DNA of 64,000 nt, from assembly GCA_002778195.1 (NCBI GenBank), contig PCDI01000016.1:158332-222331 (forward strand), read 5' to 3'. The translations under genes were made by a program, and so were the position numbers. The number at the start of each line of letters is the position of its first letter. The stretch's first letter is position 1. Under the pieces are notes generated by a model. It made no database searches. It was not told the DNA's origin and saw only the letters and a list, made by a program, of their open reading frames with translations. Origin of the DNA: Raffaelea ambrosiae (lineage: Eukaryota > Ascomycota > Sordariomycetes > Ophiostomatales > Ophiostomataceae). Of this stretch, positions 11,232-21,479 are shown one piece after another.

Positions 11232-13457
11232 ATGTTTCTTCATTTAGGTGCCAGTCTGCATGGCCACGAGTATTCTTCTCCTTCCCAACCTGCCCCCCGA
11301 AGGTCTCCCCTGCTTCGGGCTGCCCTCACCCACAACTACCCAACTCCTCCTCCTACAAACATTCTCGCCGCCTCCACCACTTCGTCTTCGGCTGCCTCGT
11401 CTTCTCCATCACCAGCTGCTGCTGCTGCCGCCTCCGCCGCCCTGGCTGCCTCAACCACCACCGTTGCTCCTGCCGCCTCTCCTGCTAACCCCATCGTCCG
11501 GTCCGTCTCCGTCACGAATGGCCTGCAGGCGAGGCCGGCCGGCGCCATCCGTCCCCGGACTCACCAACGCCATGCCTCGGACGGCTTCTCAGACCCGCCG
11601 CGCCTCCCCGAGCCGCTGGTCCGCTTCCAGGAGCCGGTTGTTGCCAACAAGCCGCCTACGCCGCCCCAGCGCATCGTGGCCGCCTCTTCGGCTGCATCCC
11701 GGACCTCCGAGCACGCCAGCGACGACGAATCCGGCTTTTCAGGCTCCGAGGGCAGCTTTATGAGCGGCCATGCCACCGCAGCTTCTGTCGTCTCCTCCAC
11801 AACGAAGCGTTCACGCCGCCGACGGCCACCACGCAAAAGCACCACCTTTCTCTTGGCCCACCCAGCACCGAAGCTGCGCACCAAGAAGCAGCTCCTGCAG
11901 CGCATCCGCCCGACTCTGCTCGTCCAGCTGCAGCAGGTGAGCCCCAACCGGCGGCCGATGCCCGTCATCGACGTCTACCCGTCCTCGCTGATTGCCGGAG
12001 ACGTCGTGGCCCCGCGCTTCTCCAAGCGCTTCCCGCGTCTGTTTGGCGTCAAAGGCGAGCTTGGCCTGCACGATACCATTCTCGTCCGCAGCGAGGACTA
12101 CGACGCGCATCCACAGCACTCCGAGGGCAGCGACGCCGACGACGATGCCAGCCTGGACCACCGCTCGCTGCTGGCCGTGCTGAGTCCTGTTCGCCACGAC
12201 AGCAGCAACCAGACCGAGATCGTGCTCGAGGACGGCACTGTGTGGAAGGCACGTCAGCTGCCCAATGGCTCCTTCGAGTTTGTCCATGTGGACGAGCACG
12301 GCTTCGCCTCCACAGTGCGCTGGGTGCGCCGCTGCTCTGCCAAGACACGGCCGCTCTCCGCCTCCCTTAGTCCTGCTTCTACTGGCACCAACGGCAGCTT
12401 GGAAGCGCCAACAGCGCCTGCTGAGAAAGAGCCCAAGTTTATCTTCAGTATCATCGACCCTCGGTCCCGCCGCCATCCCATCCTGGCCACCCTGACGAGA
12501 ACGACGCTGGACATTCTCGACCAATACACTACCGTGTCGCCGCCCAGTGATCGCTATCCGCCATTGGAGTCCACCATCGACGAGGAAGACGAGTCAGGCA
12601 CCGACACCACCCCCAGTCCTCCGCTGACAAGGGAGCGCACCATCGTCCAAGTCGACGACGCCCTTCGGGAATTCATATCCATCACCGCCATCTGGGTGTC
12701 CCTTCGCAGCGGCCTGTCCGACCTCAACGCGGGCGTCGCCGGCGCCTGTTCTCCCACGAATGGCGTGAACAAAGAGAACGCATCGCAAAAACAAGCCTCG
12801 GGCAGCTTCCGCCGCCGCCGGAGCCCGCCGCTGACCGACCGCAGTCAGTCGCCCTCACCCGAAGCCAAGCCGCGCGCGCAGAGACAGTCGGCACCAGTAC
12901 CGGGAGAGCTGCCCCGGTCACCGTCAGTGCCAAAGGCCACCAGCACCGGTGCTGCCTTTGTCCAGCGACGGAAGCATCTGCACCAGGCCGACATGAGCGA
13001 CTATGAGAGACGCTCGTTCAGCGGCATCCGCCGCAGTAAAGCGTCATTCCGCTTCAGTGGTGATTTCGCTTCAGCTTCTCCTCTAACCCGGCAGTCTCCG
13101 TCACCTACAGGCAGCGCACCACCCCCAGACGCTTCCTGGGTGGAGGTCTCCTCAGCGGAAAAGGCCCGCCGCCATGCATCTATGGGTGCTGCACCTATTG
13201 CTGCAGCACGGGCAATGCCTGTTTCTCCTTCAGCTTCAGCAGTGTCCACCGACGTCCAACGTACCCAGTCGGCCTATTATTCTCGCAATCCCTTGTCGGC
13301 CTCGGTCGCTCAACCCAGAAATATCGGCGCAAAGGACACCAGGCATGGGAGCGACGACATTCGCAGCCCGAAGCGGGGTGACTCGGTCGCCGACAAGGGG
13401 AACCGCTCGAGGTGGCGGAGGATGGGCAACTGGTTTAAAAAGATTGGCGGGCGTTAG
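11232..13457 (+). CDS. Uncharacterised 741-residue protein
   Basis: A single exon from ATG 11232 to TAG 13455-13457. The first about 190 residues are Ala/Ser/Pro-rich and disordered. A basic stretch (KRSRRRRPPRKSTTF, about 190-205) leads into the most ordered part, about 205-440. This contains LLAHPAPKLRTKKQLLQRIRP, VIDVYPSSLIAG, RFSKRFPRLFG, LHDTILVRSEDYD, a segment with IVLEDGTVWKARQLPNGSFEFV, and FIFSIIDPRSRRHPILATLTR. A helix-like stretch with WVSLRSGLSDL follows at about 490. The tail is Ser/Arg-rich and ends RSRWRRMGNWFKKIGG plus Arg, a possible amphipathic membrane-binding helix. The middle region reads like a conserved fungal domain, but I cannot name it. It is preceded by a long CT-rich leader. 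I suggest no function. Confidence 0.75.
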   Translation: MFLHLGASLHGHEYSSPSQPAPRRSPLLRAALTHNYPTPPPTNILAASTTSSSAASSSPSPAAAAAASAALAASTTTVAPAASPANPIVRSVSVTNGLQARPAGAIRPRTHQRHASDGFSDPPRLPEPLVRFQEPVVANKPPTPPQRIVAASSAASRTSEHASDDESGFSGSEGSFMSGHATAASVVSSTTKRSRRRRPPRKSTTFLLAHPAPKLRTKKQLLQRIRPTLLVQLQQVSPNRRPMPVIDVYPSSLIAGDVVAPRFSKRFPRLFGVKGELGLHDTILVRSEDYDAHPQHSEGSDADDDASLDHRSLLAVLSPVRHDSSNQTEIVLEDGTVWKARQLPNGSFEFVHVDEHGFASTVRWVRRCSAKTRPLSASLSPASTGTNGSLEAPTAPAEKEPKFIFSIIDPRSRRHPILATLTRTTLDILDQYTTVSPPSDRYPPLESTIDEEDESGTDTTPSPPLTRERTIVQVDDALREFISITAIWVSLRSGLSDLNAGVAGACSPTNGVNKENASQKQASGSFRRRRSPPLTDRSQSPSPEAKPRAQRQSAPVPGELPRSPSVPKATSTGAAFVQRRKHLHQADMSDYERRSFSGIRRSKASFRFSGDFASASPLTRQSPSPTGSAPPPDASWVEVSSAEKARRHASMGAAPIAAARAMPVSPSASAVSTDVQRTQSAYYSRNPLSASVAQPRNIGAKDTRHGSDDIRSPKRGDSVADKGNRSRWRRMGNWFKKIGGR

Positions 13458-15678
13458 GTGTGCCCCTCTTGCGAAGAAGACCAACATTCTCGCTGGGTCG
13501 ATCTTGCCAGGCCCGAGAGCAACTGTTGGGGTTTTCTGAAATTTCGCAAACTCCAACATACGACCACATATGACCACATGTACTTGCATATCTGCTTTCT
13601 TTTCCTATGTTTCTTCCCCATATTTTTTCCTATGTTCTCGTTTTTGTTTTCTTGTCTTCTTTCGTCGCATTTTGGGGTGAGCATCCTTACATCATTACAC
13701 CATCAACCATGTACTACTATATTGATATCCCTGTACTTTCCTGTTTCTGTTTTCTGTCGTCTACACTCTCTCTCAATCGGCCGGAACACGAACACAGCAG
13801 AAAGGAACAAACACCAGAACCACATACACAGCATATACATTGGGAGCATCGTCGACAGAGAATAGATTTCTTAGCAGATTTCTTCCTTGGAAAGGCTACC
13901 CCGAGCTGGGGCAGGCAAAGCCATAAGATTCGTTTGGCAGGACCATTCCCCTTCTTTCATTAAACTTTGTTTTGTATAACTACACAACCATATAGCATCT
14001 TGGAAAACTTGCAAACTCGCACGCTGGTGGATACCCAGAGGAGGTATGGTTTTTGAATGGACATTTTTTTTTCGTATAATTATGTATTCTGTGGTTGCCT
14101 CGTTTTTCCCTGTGAAGTAATATGTATACCGGATTGGCACTCATTTCGGAGCCTACCGCGACTCCATAAATAGGAACAGGAAGGTGCGGGGAAGGAAATT
14201 AAGACAAAAGCTCTGTTGTTTATGTTGAGGCTAAATAAGGAGGGAAAGACAGCTAGTGTTTGTGGGCGAAGTATGGAGTTGCGCTTTGCACGTCTGGATA
14301 TTAACCCAGCTGATTCTCTCCTCTTCTCCTCTTTCTGCCCCTTTATGTCCATACATTTCATTTCCGCCTCGTGGGCTCATATCATTTGAGCCGGGTTTCG
14401 AAGGTATGCCCTATCTCCCGGTTGAACTGTTCTTACGTAGACCACAGGTTTACGCATATGCGGATGTAAGTTTCTGGGTGGTTATTTCTTGTCTGGCGTG
14501 ATTGTTCTCCCTTGTCTTGTGGTCGTGTGTTTCGGCCCTCCGAAGAACGGGCGATGCCGGGGTCTTTCCTTTCTGTCTTGGCTTGCGTGTCCTGTGTTTT
14601 CTTCTGGTGTAGTCCTGTCTATGGTGTTTGTTGGCTTTTGTTTGATATGCTTTCTTTTTCATGGTTTTTTTTTCCGGTCGCCATCCCTCGGCCGCCTGCT
14701 AAGGGCGGAAGAAGAGGGGTGGGATCGCGGTGGTTGAGAAGTTCTGGAACGCCCTTTTCCAAGACATTTTATTATATTGTCTCTGTCTCTCTCTCCCTTT
14801 CCTTTTCACCTGATAGATGCTATGGCTCTTGACAACGCATCCAACGCCGACGCCGACCCCCCCCCCACACACAAAACGTGTGCTGCAGCACTCACACCTA
14901 CGCAACACAGAGAAAGACAGCCCTCCCACAGACACATTCCCTATTTGGGACAAGCTGCCGCGAGCGTGTCTGCAGCTGTCCTCTCGCTAAGATCTGCGCC
15001 GATCTTCTTTCCGATCACGCCTTGGCGGTCCTGTCTTTGCGGAGAAAGGCCGCCTCCTGCAGGGAAGAGTGAGCTCGCGGTGGAGGGGACTAGCAACACT
15101 TGTAAAGTAACTAGTCAGTGTGGTGTAATGCAAAGCAACCCATAAGCATAGACTCCAAAGGGAGGCTGTGCAATGTGTGTGTGTGCCCCACATTCTTAGA
15201 GGGCAGAGAGATAGGTCAACCACACACACACACGAGATGACAAGCTGCAAAGTTGACTGGCCCCGGTATAATTTGTGCTCAAACACATGCGTCTATGGGG
15301 GTACAGCTTCCACGCCCAGCCTTTCTGAGGGGGACTTGAGGACAAGACGACGTGGGTGTCTCCGGTCGATGGATGGCCGGGTCGACCACTCCCTAAGTAT
15401 GAGCTTGTCTGTTGTCTGGCAGAATCTATAAAGAGAGACAGAATTAGAAAATGAAAGACAGTCCATGATACCCAGACAAATCAGACAAGCCAACTTGTGG
15501 GGCGACACGTCCATCGACCGCCAGTTCCAACCTCCCAGAACATCATCCAGGCACGCCATTTGTTTCTGCGGTTGAGAGAATAAAGAGGGCGGGCTATATG
15601 TGATTTGCGAAAATACTTTGTAGATCAGCCGGGAATGGATTGGGAAAGGGATGTTTTGCTTGCCATTGGAGAACCAGT

Positions 15679-15701
15679 GGGGGGGGGGGGGGGGGGGGGG
15701 G
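15679..15701. repeat. G23 homopolymer
   Basis: Uninterrupted run of 23 G on the plus strand, in non-coding DNA. The exact length could be affected by sequencing. Confidence 0.8.
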
Positions 15702-17802
15702 TAGGCCGCACACACGGCATGTAAACAAAATGGGTACCAACTGATCCCCCCATCTCCCAGCCGGGATGGACCAGGATGGAGTTGCAGACTCCTCTCTCAA
15801 GTCCGGATGAATGCTACGTCGGGCCAGGTACAACACAAAAGCATAAAAAAAAACGTGGGGCCACGTTTTTTTCTTTCTTTCTTCTTTCTTTTCTTCCTTC
15901 TTCTTCTGCAGACAGTTCTGCAAGGTAAGATGTGAGTGGCTCTTTCCATGGATGAAGGAGGGTGGGATTCGGGTATGTGGTGGTATGTATATTATGATCG
16001 GGATGGATAATAGTAGGATCCGGCAATAGCAAGGAAGTGTATGGTTTTTCTTCCCCTCGTTCGTTGTCAAAAAAAGAAAAAAAAAGGAAGTGTGCCATTG
16101 CTGTTCTGTGCTCCTCTCCATGCTAGCCATTGGGGCACGGAGCTGGCCGTCAAAGCTCGCCCTCTGGCTTGTTGTGTCCCCCAAAGACATGGTAAGGGTG
16201 TTTAATTGACCCGTCGTGGTGGCTCGTCTGTTATATATGACCTTTTTTCTTCATACTTACGAACACCGACAAACAACCAGCGAGCTGCCTGCCATCTCGA
16301 TTTGGGGTAACGATCCGTCGAGATATAGCTCGGAGTTTTAGTGTCGTCTTGGATGTGTGTCTTCCATTTCAGAATAGACGTTGGTTGGCTTGCCCTGTAG
16401 AGTCGACCGTATGTATAATCGAAGGCATCGTCTTCTTTTGATTCCTGTGCTTTCTGTCTCGGTGATTAGTCAGAGGGGTCTATGAGGCAAACGCAGGATT
16501 CTCTGCCAATTCTGCAAATAGAAACAAGAAACCAAGAAGACGCTCAAAGTGCACAAGCTTTTTCCATAGGACAAGCGGGGACAAGACCAAGAAGGGGGGA
16601 GACTTGGATCATATCTCCTCTTGTCCACAGACCTCGTTAACCGAAGCCGATCGGCTCTTTTGAGACGGAACAGCGCTGTTTAATTGGGTGTTTTGAGGAG
16701 GAGGAGGGGGGTATTTTCTCGATATTAGCCCGCACGAACGACCATTTTATGTTTTTTTTATTCTTCTTTTTCTGTGCCGTGTGGGAGAAAAGGTTGTGAG
16801 CATTCCCGGCCATGGACGGATTTCGATGTCGCGCTGAGCGTGGGAGAACACGCAATCTTGGCCCGTATGCAGCTCGTCAAAGCAGGTGTCTTCGTTTGCG
16901 TTCGTGCAGCGGGAATGCGGAGGGGGATAAAGGAGAGGAGACAAAAGCACGCGTTCGATGGTCTGGCGAACGTCATTGGCGAACGTCATCTCTTTTAGTT
17001 TTTTCTTCTTTTTTTTGCCTGGTCAAGACAGACAGAGAGTTAGCACCACCGCGTTCATATCGTCCCGCACGAGGGAGAGAGAGGGACGGTTCATTAACAC
17101 GCTCAATTAAGAGGCGTACGTGCCAAGAAACCGGTACCTGTTTCTTTTCTGGCGAGACAGTTTGCCTCTTCATCGTCTTCATCTCGGGCATACCTTGTTT
17201 CTTCTATTCCGTAGGATAGGGGAGGATGTTCCTGGCCAGACGGGCAGATGTGACTGCAGTCGTCGTCGTCGTCGTCGTCGTCTTTGTCGTCACGCGTCTT
17301 GTCCACGTCCCAGTCGTTCCGATCTGTCCTGTCTTTTCTTCCTGTTCCTATGCGTGTCAGAAAGGATGTCGTCGCCTTCCCCGACGACCAGGGGAGGGGC
17401 CAGACAAGCTCACCGTCGCGTATCAGCGATTGTGCGATGGGGATGGAACCCACACCAGTCTATCCACGCGGTCCGTCTGTTTATCCAAATTGCTGAAATC
17501 TCCTTTTTTTTTCTGTCACGCTTCTATTCCTCTTGTCCAAAGCAGGCGAGGTCGTCCTTTCTCGGGTGGAGTTGTTCGAGCCAAGACTTTTGAAATATGG
17601 ATATTCTCGAAAGCTGGAAAATAAAAGAAAAAACCGCGAGAGCTACAGACTAAAGCTCTCTGTCTCTTGACGAGAGTAAAGCTTTGAGGTGTCTTCCCGG
17701 GCTGCTTCGCTTCGGCTGGGGGGGGAAGAATAGTCTTCCCTGGTCGTCAGTATGACTCGGTCGATCTCCTCTTTTCGTTCTTTTGGTTCTTTTCGTCTCG
17801 GC

Positions 17803-17811
17803 TATATATAT
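17803..17811 (+). promoter_or_regulatory. TATA box of the secreted-protein gene
   Basis: TATATATAT 174 nt before the ATG at 17985, in an otherwise mixed-sequence promoter. The assignment is by position and consensus. Confidence 0.5.
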
Positions 17812-17984
17812 GAGGCCTTTGCCATGGCCTCTTGCTGTAGTCCCGTCCGTTCTTCTGATCTGTTTGTGAGTGTGTGTGTGTGTGTGTATCTTCTGTGTCA
17901 AGTGGAAGAAGAGCTCCCTTTTTTGCTACTCCAGCTTTAGAACGTAGCCGACATCCCCCCTTACTCACACGATCCGAAGAAACC

Positions 17985-19512
17985 ATGCAGCTTCCTTCGA
18001 TCTCCCAGCTGGCTGTGACCGGCCTGCTGGCCTCGTCCGCCGTGTCCGGTCTTCAGGTTCCTGGCCAGGTGGCCCGGCATGCTGCTGTAAGTTTTTGTGT
18101 GCTTGTCCGGTAAACAGACAAGGAAACAGGCGAGGAGGAAGAAAGGCAACCAAACGTGCCAACACAGTCCTTGTGTTTCTCGACTGCTAACCCCGACCTC
18201 TTCTTCTCTCTATAGGGCGCCATTGCTCTCCTGGCCGCTCCCGCTGTGGCCAACCCAGTGACTCCGGTACGTACCTACTCTGTCCCTATAGAGGAAACGA
18301 TCGTGCAAGAGGCCCCGTCTGCCGGCACGCACTCTGATCCAGTCCCCCCCCTCCCCAAGAATACACAGTCCACAGTCCACAGTTCATAGTCACTCACTCC
18401 ACTCCCTATACAGAACTCCATCCGCAACGACGAAGAGGCCGAGAAGCACCGCAGGCTCAACAACAACCGGCACAACCGTCACCGCCGCCATCCGGTCCAG
18501 CGACGCCAGTGGTGGGGATGGGGTGGCGATGGCGACGACGACGACGACGACGATGGTGAGGGCTACGACGAGCCGCCTCCGCGGCCGACTGGCACGCCCC
18601 CCGTCGCCAAGGGCAAGGGCAAGGCCAAGGGCAAGAAGGGCAAGTCGACGCCGACCATCAGCTCGACCATCATCTCCGCCACCGGCGTGTCCCCTACCGG
18701 TTAGTTTTTGCCATGGAGGATGGGTTTTGCCCGGAATTGGGTTGCCTATCTCGGGGAACTGCCCTGCTCTGCTTGCTTGGGCCTCCGCTAACAAGGGACA
18801 GCCTCCGCCAGGACCACCACTCTGAAGGGCAAGAACCGGCCAACTCTTACACCGACTCCTCGTACGTCATCCTCTGCGTTCTTTGAAGCAACTTGTTTTC
18901 GTGTCTTGATGTTTTCTTTTTGTTTCATGCCAACCTAACCAACCCACAAGCAGACCAGCCCACCACCACTGTGATCGCCAAGACAACCAGTACGTGAATC
19001 TGCATTCGCTCTGAAAGAAAGACGAACCCGTCTTGACGCCTGTTCTCTTCGCTGACACCTCCTTCTTCCTTTCTCTACAGAGCACAAGCCACCCACCCAC
19101 ACCGTGACCGTCACGATCCCGGCCAAGAGCACCCGCACCACCGAGACCGGGGCCGTGCCGACTGTCACCGTCACCGTCATTGAGGCCCCTGGTTCCGGGT
19201 ACGTACTTTCCATACCTGAGAGAGCCCACCCATCTATATCCCTCCCCCTCCCCCTCTTACTACCTCTCTTTTCTTCTCTCGTCTTCTCTTCGCCTGTCCT
19301 TCCTCTTCTCTTACCTCTCCTCTCCCATATTACTGCTCTGCCTATACGCCCCGACAAGAAGGACGGCCTCTGCAAGAGCCATTGCCCACGAGACACAGTC
19401 TGCTAACACTTCTCTTTCTTACCCCTTCCACAGAAAGAAAACTCGCCCGACCGGCTTCGTGCCTCCCTTTGGCGGCCTGCCCTTCCCCGGCTTCGGTGAC
19501 GACGACGACTAG
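17985..19512 (+). CDS. Secreted repetitive-composition protein, seven exons, function unknown
   Basis: Exons 17985-18086, 18216-18266, 18414-18699, 18802-18861, 18954-18989, 19081-19198 and 19434-19512 join to 243 residues. Every intron begins GT and ends AG, and the phases are consistent. Residues 1-22 form a signal peptide (MQLPSISQLAVTGLLASSAV). Exon 2 adds a second hydrophobic stretch (AIALLAAPAVANP). Residues 52-82 are Arg/His/Asn-rich and end in VQRRQWWGWGG, where Arg81-Arg82 is a possible Kex2 site. Seven consecutive Asp follow shortly after. Next come a GKGKAKGKKGK basic block and Thr/Pro/Val repeats such as HTVTVTIPAK and VPTVTVTVIEAP, likely O-glycosylated. The C-terminus is Gly/Phe/Pro-rich and ends in four Asp. 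No Cys occurs in the mature part. A wall-associated or secreted protein is likely. An effector role is possible but unsupported. Confidence 0.7.
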
Positions 19513-20891
19513 ACGCAAGAAGAACAGGCAATATACTCGGAGACAGACAAGACCGGCTGTGCTTTTTTCCCACCTCTTCTGTTTCTGCATATTCCGCTTT
19601 CTGGTTGCTCAATTGTGTACAGTCCGAGAAGAAGTGGGAGCAGACAAGCAAAAAAAAAAACCATCGGACCCTCGATATGCTTCAGCGTCTGCTTCTGCTG
19701 CTTCTTCTTGCTCTCCCCGACTCGATGCTTCTTCTTATTTACTTCCTACAAACACACTTAATGTACAAACGCGTCGTGACACAAACCACAAACCACAACA
19801 ACAAATAGTCTGCCATTATTTTCTATATATATTTTTTTTCAATACAAGACCACAGGGTCACCCTTTTTTTGGTTTTCGTCGTGCCGTTTTACTGCAGATA
19901 GCGTACACTCGTCCTATACTTGGGACACGACATTGAGCACGTCGGAAAAGCATCCAATTTATAGTTACTGTTTTTATTGACTGCCTGGCTATGATAATTT
20001 GGTGATCATGAGCAATATACAATGAAATGCATATGCCATGTCGCCCCTCCCTGAGTGGAAACGCAAAACCTAAACAAATAGAAAGAAAAGCAAATCCATG
20101 TCCGAAATTATCCCCCATTATTATGATCCCCCTCTTCCTCCTTCTGGTCCTTTCGACCTTGTCTTCCGTTTGAAACATCCTATTTGTCTTCTCGTATTTT
20201 TTTTGTTAGTTTCTGTTTTCCTTTCGCCTGATCCATTCCCTTTCTTTTTTTTGTTGTTCTTTTCTGTTTTCCTCTCTTTCCCTTGTTTTCCCTTGTAAAC
20301 AAACGCCAAACAAACAAACATTTCCCTTAACTTTCCCTTGGCAAATAAAAAAAAGGCAAGACAAGCAAAAACAAGCAATAGCTATAGCAACCGATCAAGT
20401 TTGACTGGTAGGTGTCTTGTGTTCAAGATCGACACTCTCTTGACTGAGCCAGACCTTTTTTTAAAGACAAAGCGTGCTTCAAGAAGCAGAAATGGGGGCA
20501 CGGTGCTCTTTTTTTTGGTAAACAAGACACGAAGCAATAGCAATATGGCAAACGGAACAAACAATAACAAAAAACACAGGCCAGTCAGGTTGGTCAATGT
20601 AAGCCGTAGCTAAACAAAGACGGGAGGGGGGGTTGAAGAGAGGCACCAAAGCCTTATAGTCTCCCAGTCACCACACAACATTGGAAGAGGGGGAAAAAAA
20701 ATAACACCTTCTTTTCGGGGAAACATTTTCGGTTCTTTCAAGAAACACAAAAGCTCAACATTTAGGAAAGGCAAGGACGAGTCCTTAAGAAGCGTGTTTT
20801 TCTTTTTTTCTTTTGTGTGAATTATTTCCTCTTTGAGTTTTTCTTGTCGGTTTTGTGTGTTGAGTGTGTGATCTGGTCACACTGGAAAGGC
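19513..20891. other. Convergent intergenic region, 3' UTRs only
   Basis: Lies between the 3' ends of the secreted-protein gene and PEX20 with its tail. A/T-rich with many A and T runs and no gene-like frame. Confidence 0.6.
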
Positions 20892-21479
20892 TTAAAGTTT
20901 GGCCATCTCCAGGGAGGTCAGCTCAGTAGCCCAGGCGTTCCGGCCAGAAGCAGGAACAGCCTTGTTGGACGACCCGGCGTTGCCGCCAGTAATGACCTTG
21001 TTGTCGGTCTTCTTGCCGCTGATCGTGTCGGCATCGTCCTTGAAGCTGACCTTCTTGACAACCTTCTTGTCGCCGGCCTTCTTTTTCGTGGGCTTGTCGC
21101 TGTTCGTGGCAGCTGCCTTGTCGGCCTTGTCGGCCTTGTCAGCGCCATTCTCATCTGTCTGGCCCATGCCGCGGATGGCTTTAGCGGCTTCCTCGACACC
21201 AAACTCGTTGATGAGGTCAATGGCCTCCTTCCAGGACTTGTCAATGGTCTCGCCCCAGGCCTTTACCATGGCGGCGTTGTCGAGAGGATTGCTCTCATGA
21301 GCGGGAGCAGCCTGCGTCATGGCACCCGACATGTAGGCCGGGGCCTCCGCCGACTTGTAGCCAGCCACAGCCGCCGGGCCAACCGGAAGCTTAATGGCAA
21401 TGGGAGGAGGATAAACGACTCCGCCATGAAACCGAGCGAGATAGGGGTTCGTCCTGACAGCAGTCTTCGGCTTGGCGTT
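20892..21479 (-). CDS. 195-codon open frame directly after the PEX20 stop, same frame, ending in AKL
   Basis: Immediately 3' of the PEX20 TAG (21482-21480) the same frame runs open for 195 codons to TAA at 20894-20892. It begins NAKPKTAVRTNPYLARFHGG and contains VVYPPPIAIKLPVGPAA, a helical AWGETIDKSWKEAIDLINEFG and a Lys-rich linker. It ends ATELTSLEMAKL. The C-terminal AKL fits the PTS1 consensus (S/A/C)(K/R/H)(L/M). The first in-frame ATG is at 21332, which would give 146 residues. Possible explanations are stop-codon readthrough of PEX20, a separate gene starting inside or just after PEX20, or a recent nonsense mutation that split one longer protein. I found no consensus donor that would let an intron remove the stop. 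Composition and codon choice look coding. Confidence 0.5.
   Translation of the reverse strand, partial: NAKPKTAVRTNPYLARFHGGVVYPPPIAIKLPVGPAAVAGYKSAEAPAYMSGAMTQAAPAHESNPLDNAAMVKAWGETIDKSWKEAIDLINEFGVEEAAKAIRGMGQTDENGADKADKADKAAATNSDKPTKKKAGDKKVVKKVSFKDDADTISGKKTDNKVITGGNAGSSNKAVPASGRNAWATELTSLEMAKL

Larger units (their letters stand above)
13458..17984. other. 4.5 kb intergenic region, no supported gene
   Basis: Contains a G23 run at 15679-15701, alternating GT and CA tracts facing each other at 15173-15184 and 15221-15234 that could pair as a hairpin, and a further TG tract near 17868-17887. TATATATAT at 17803-17811 serves the secreted-protein gene. Open frames here lack any recognisable composition or motif. 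Confidence 0.55.
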
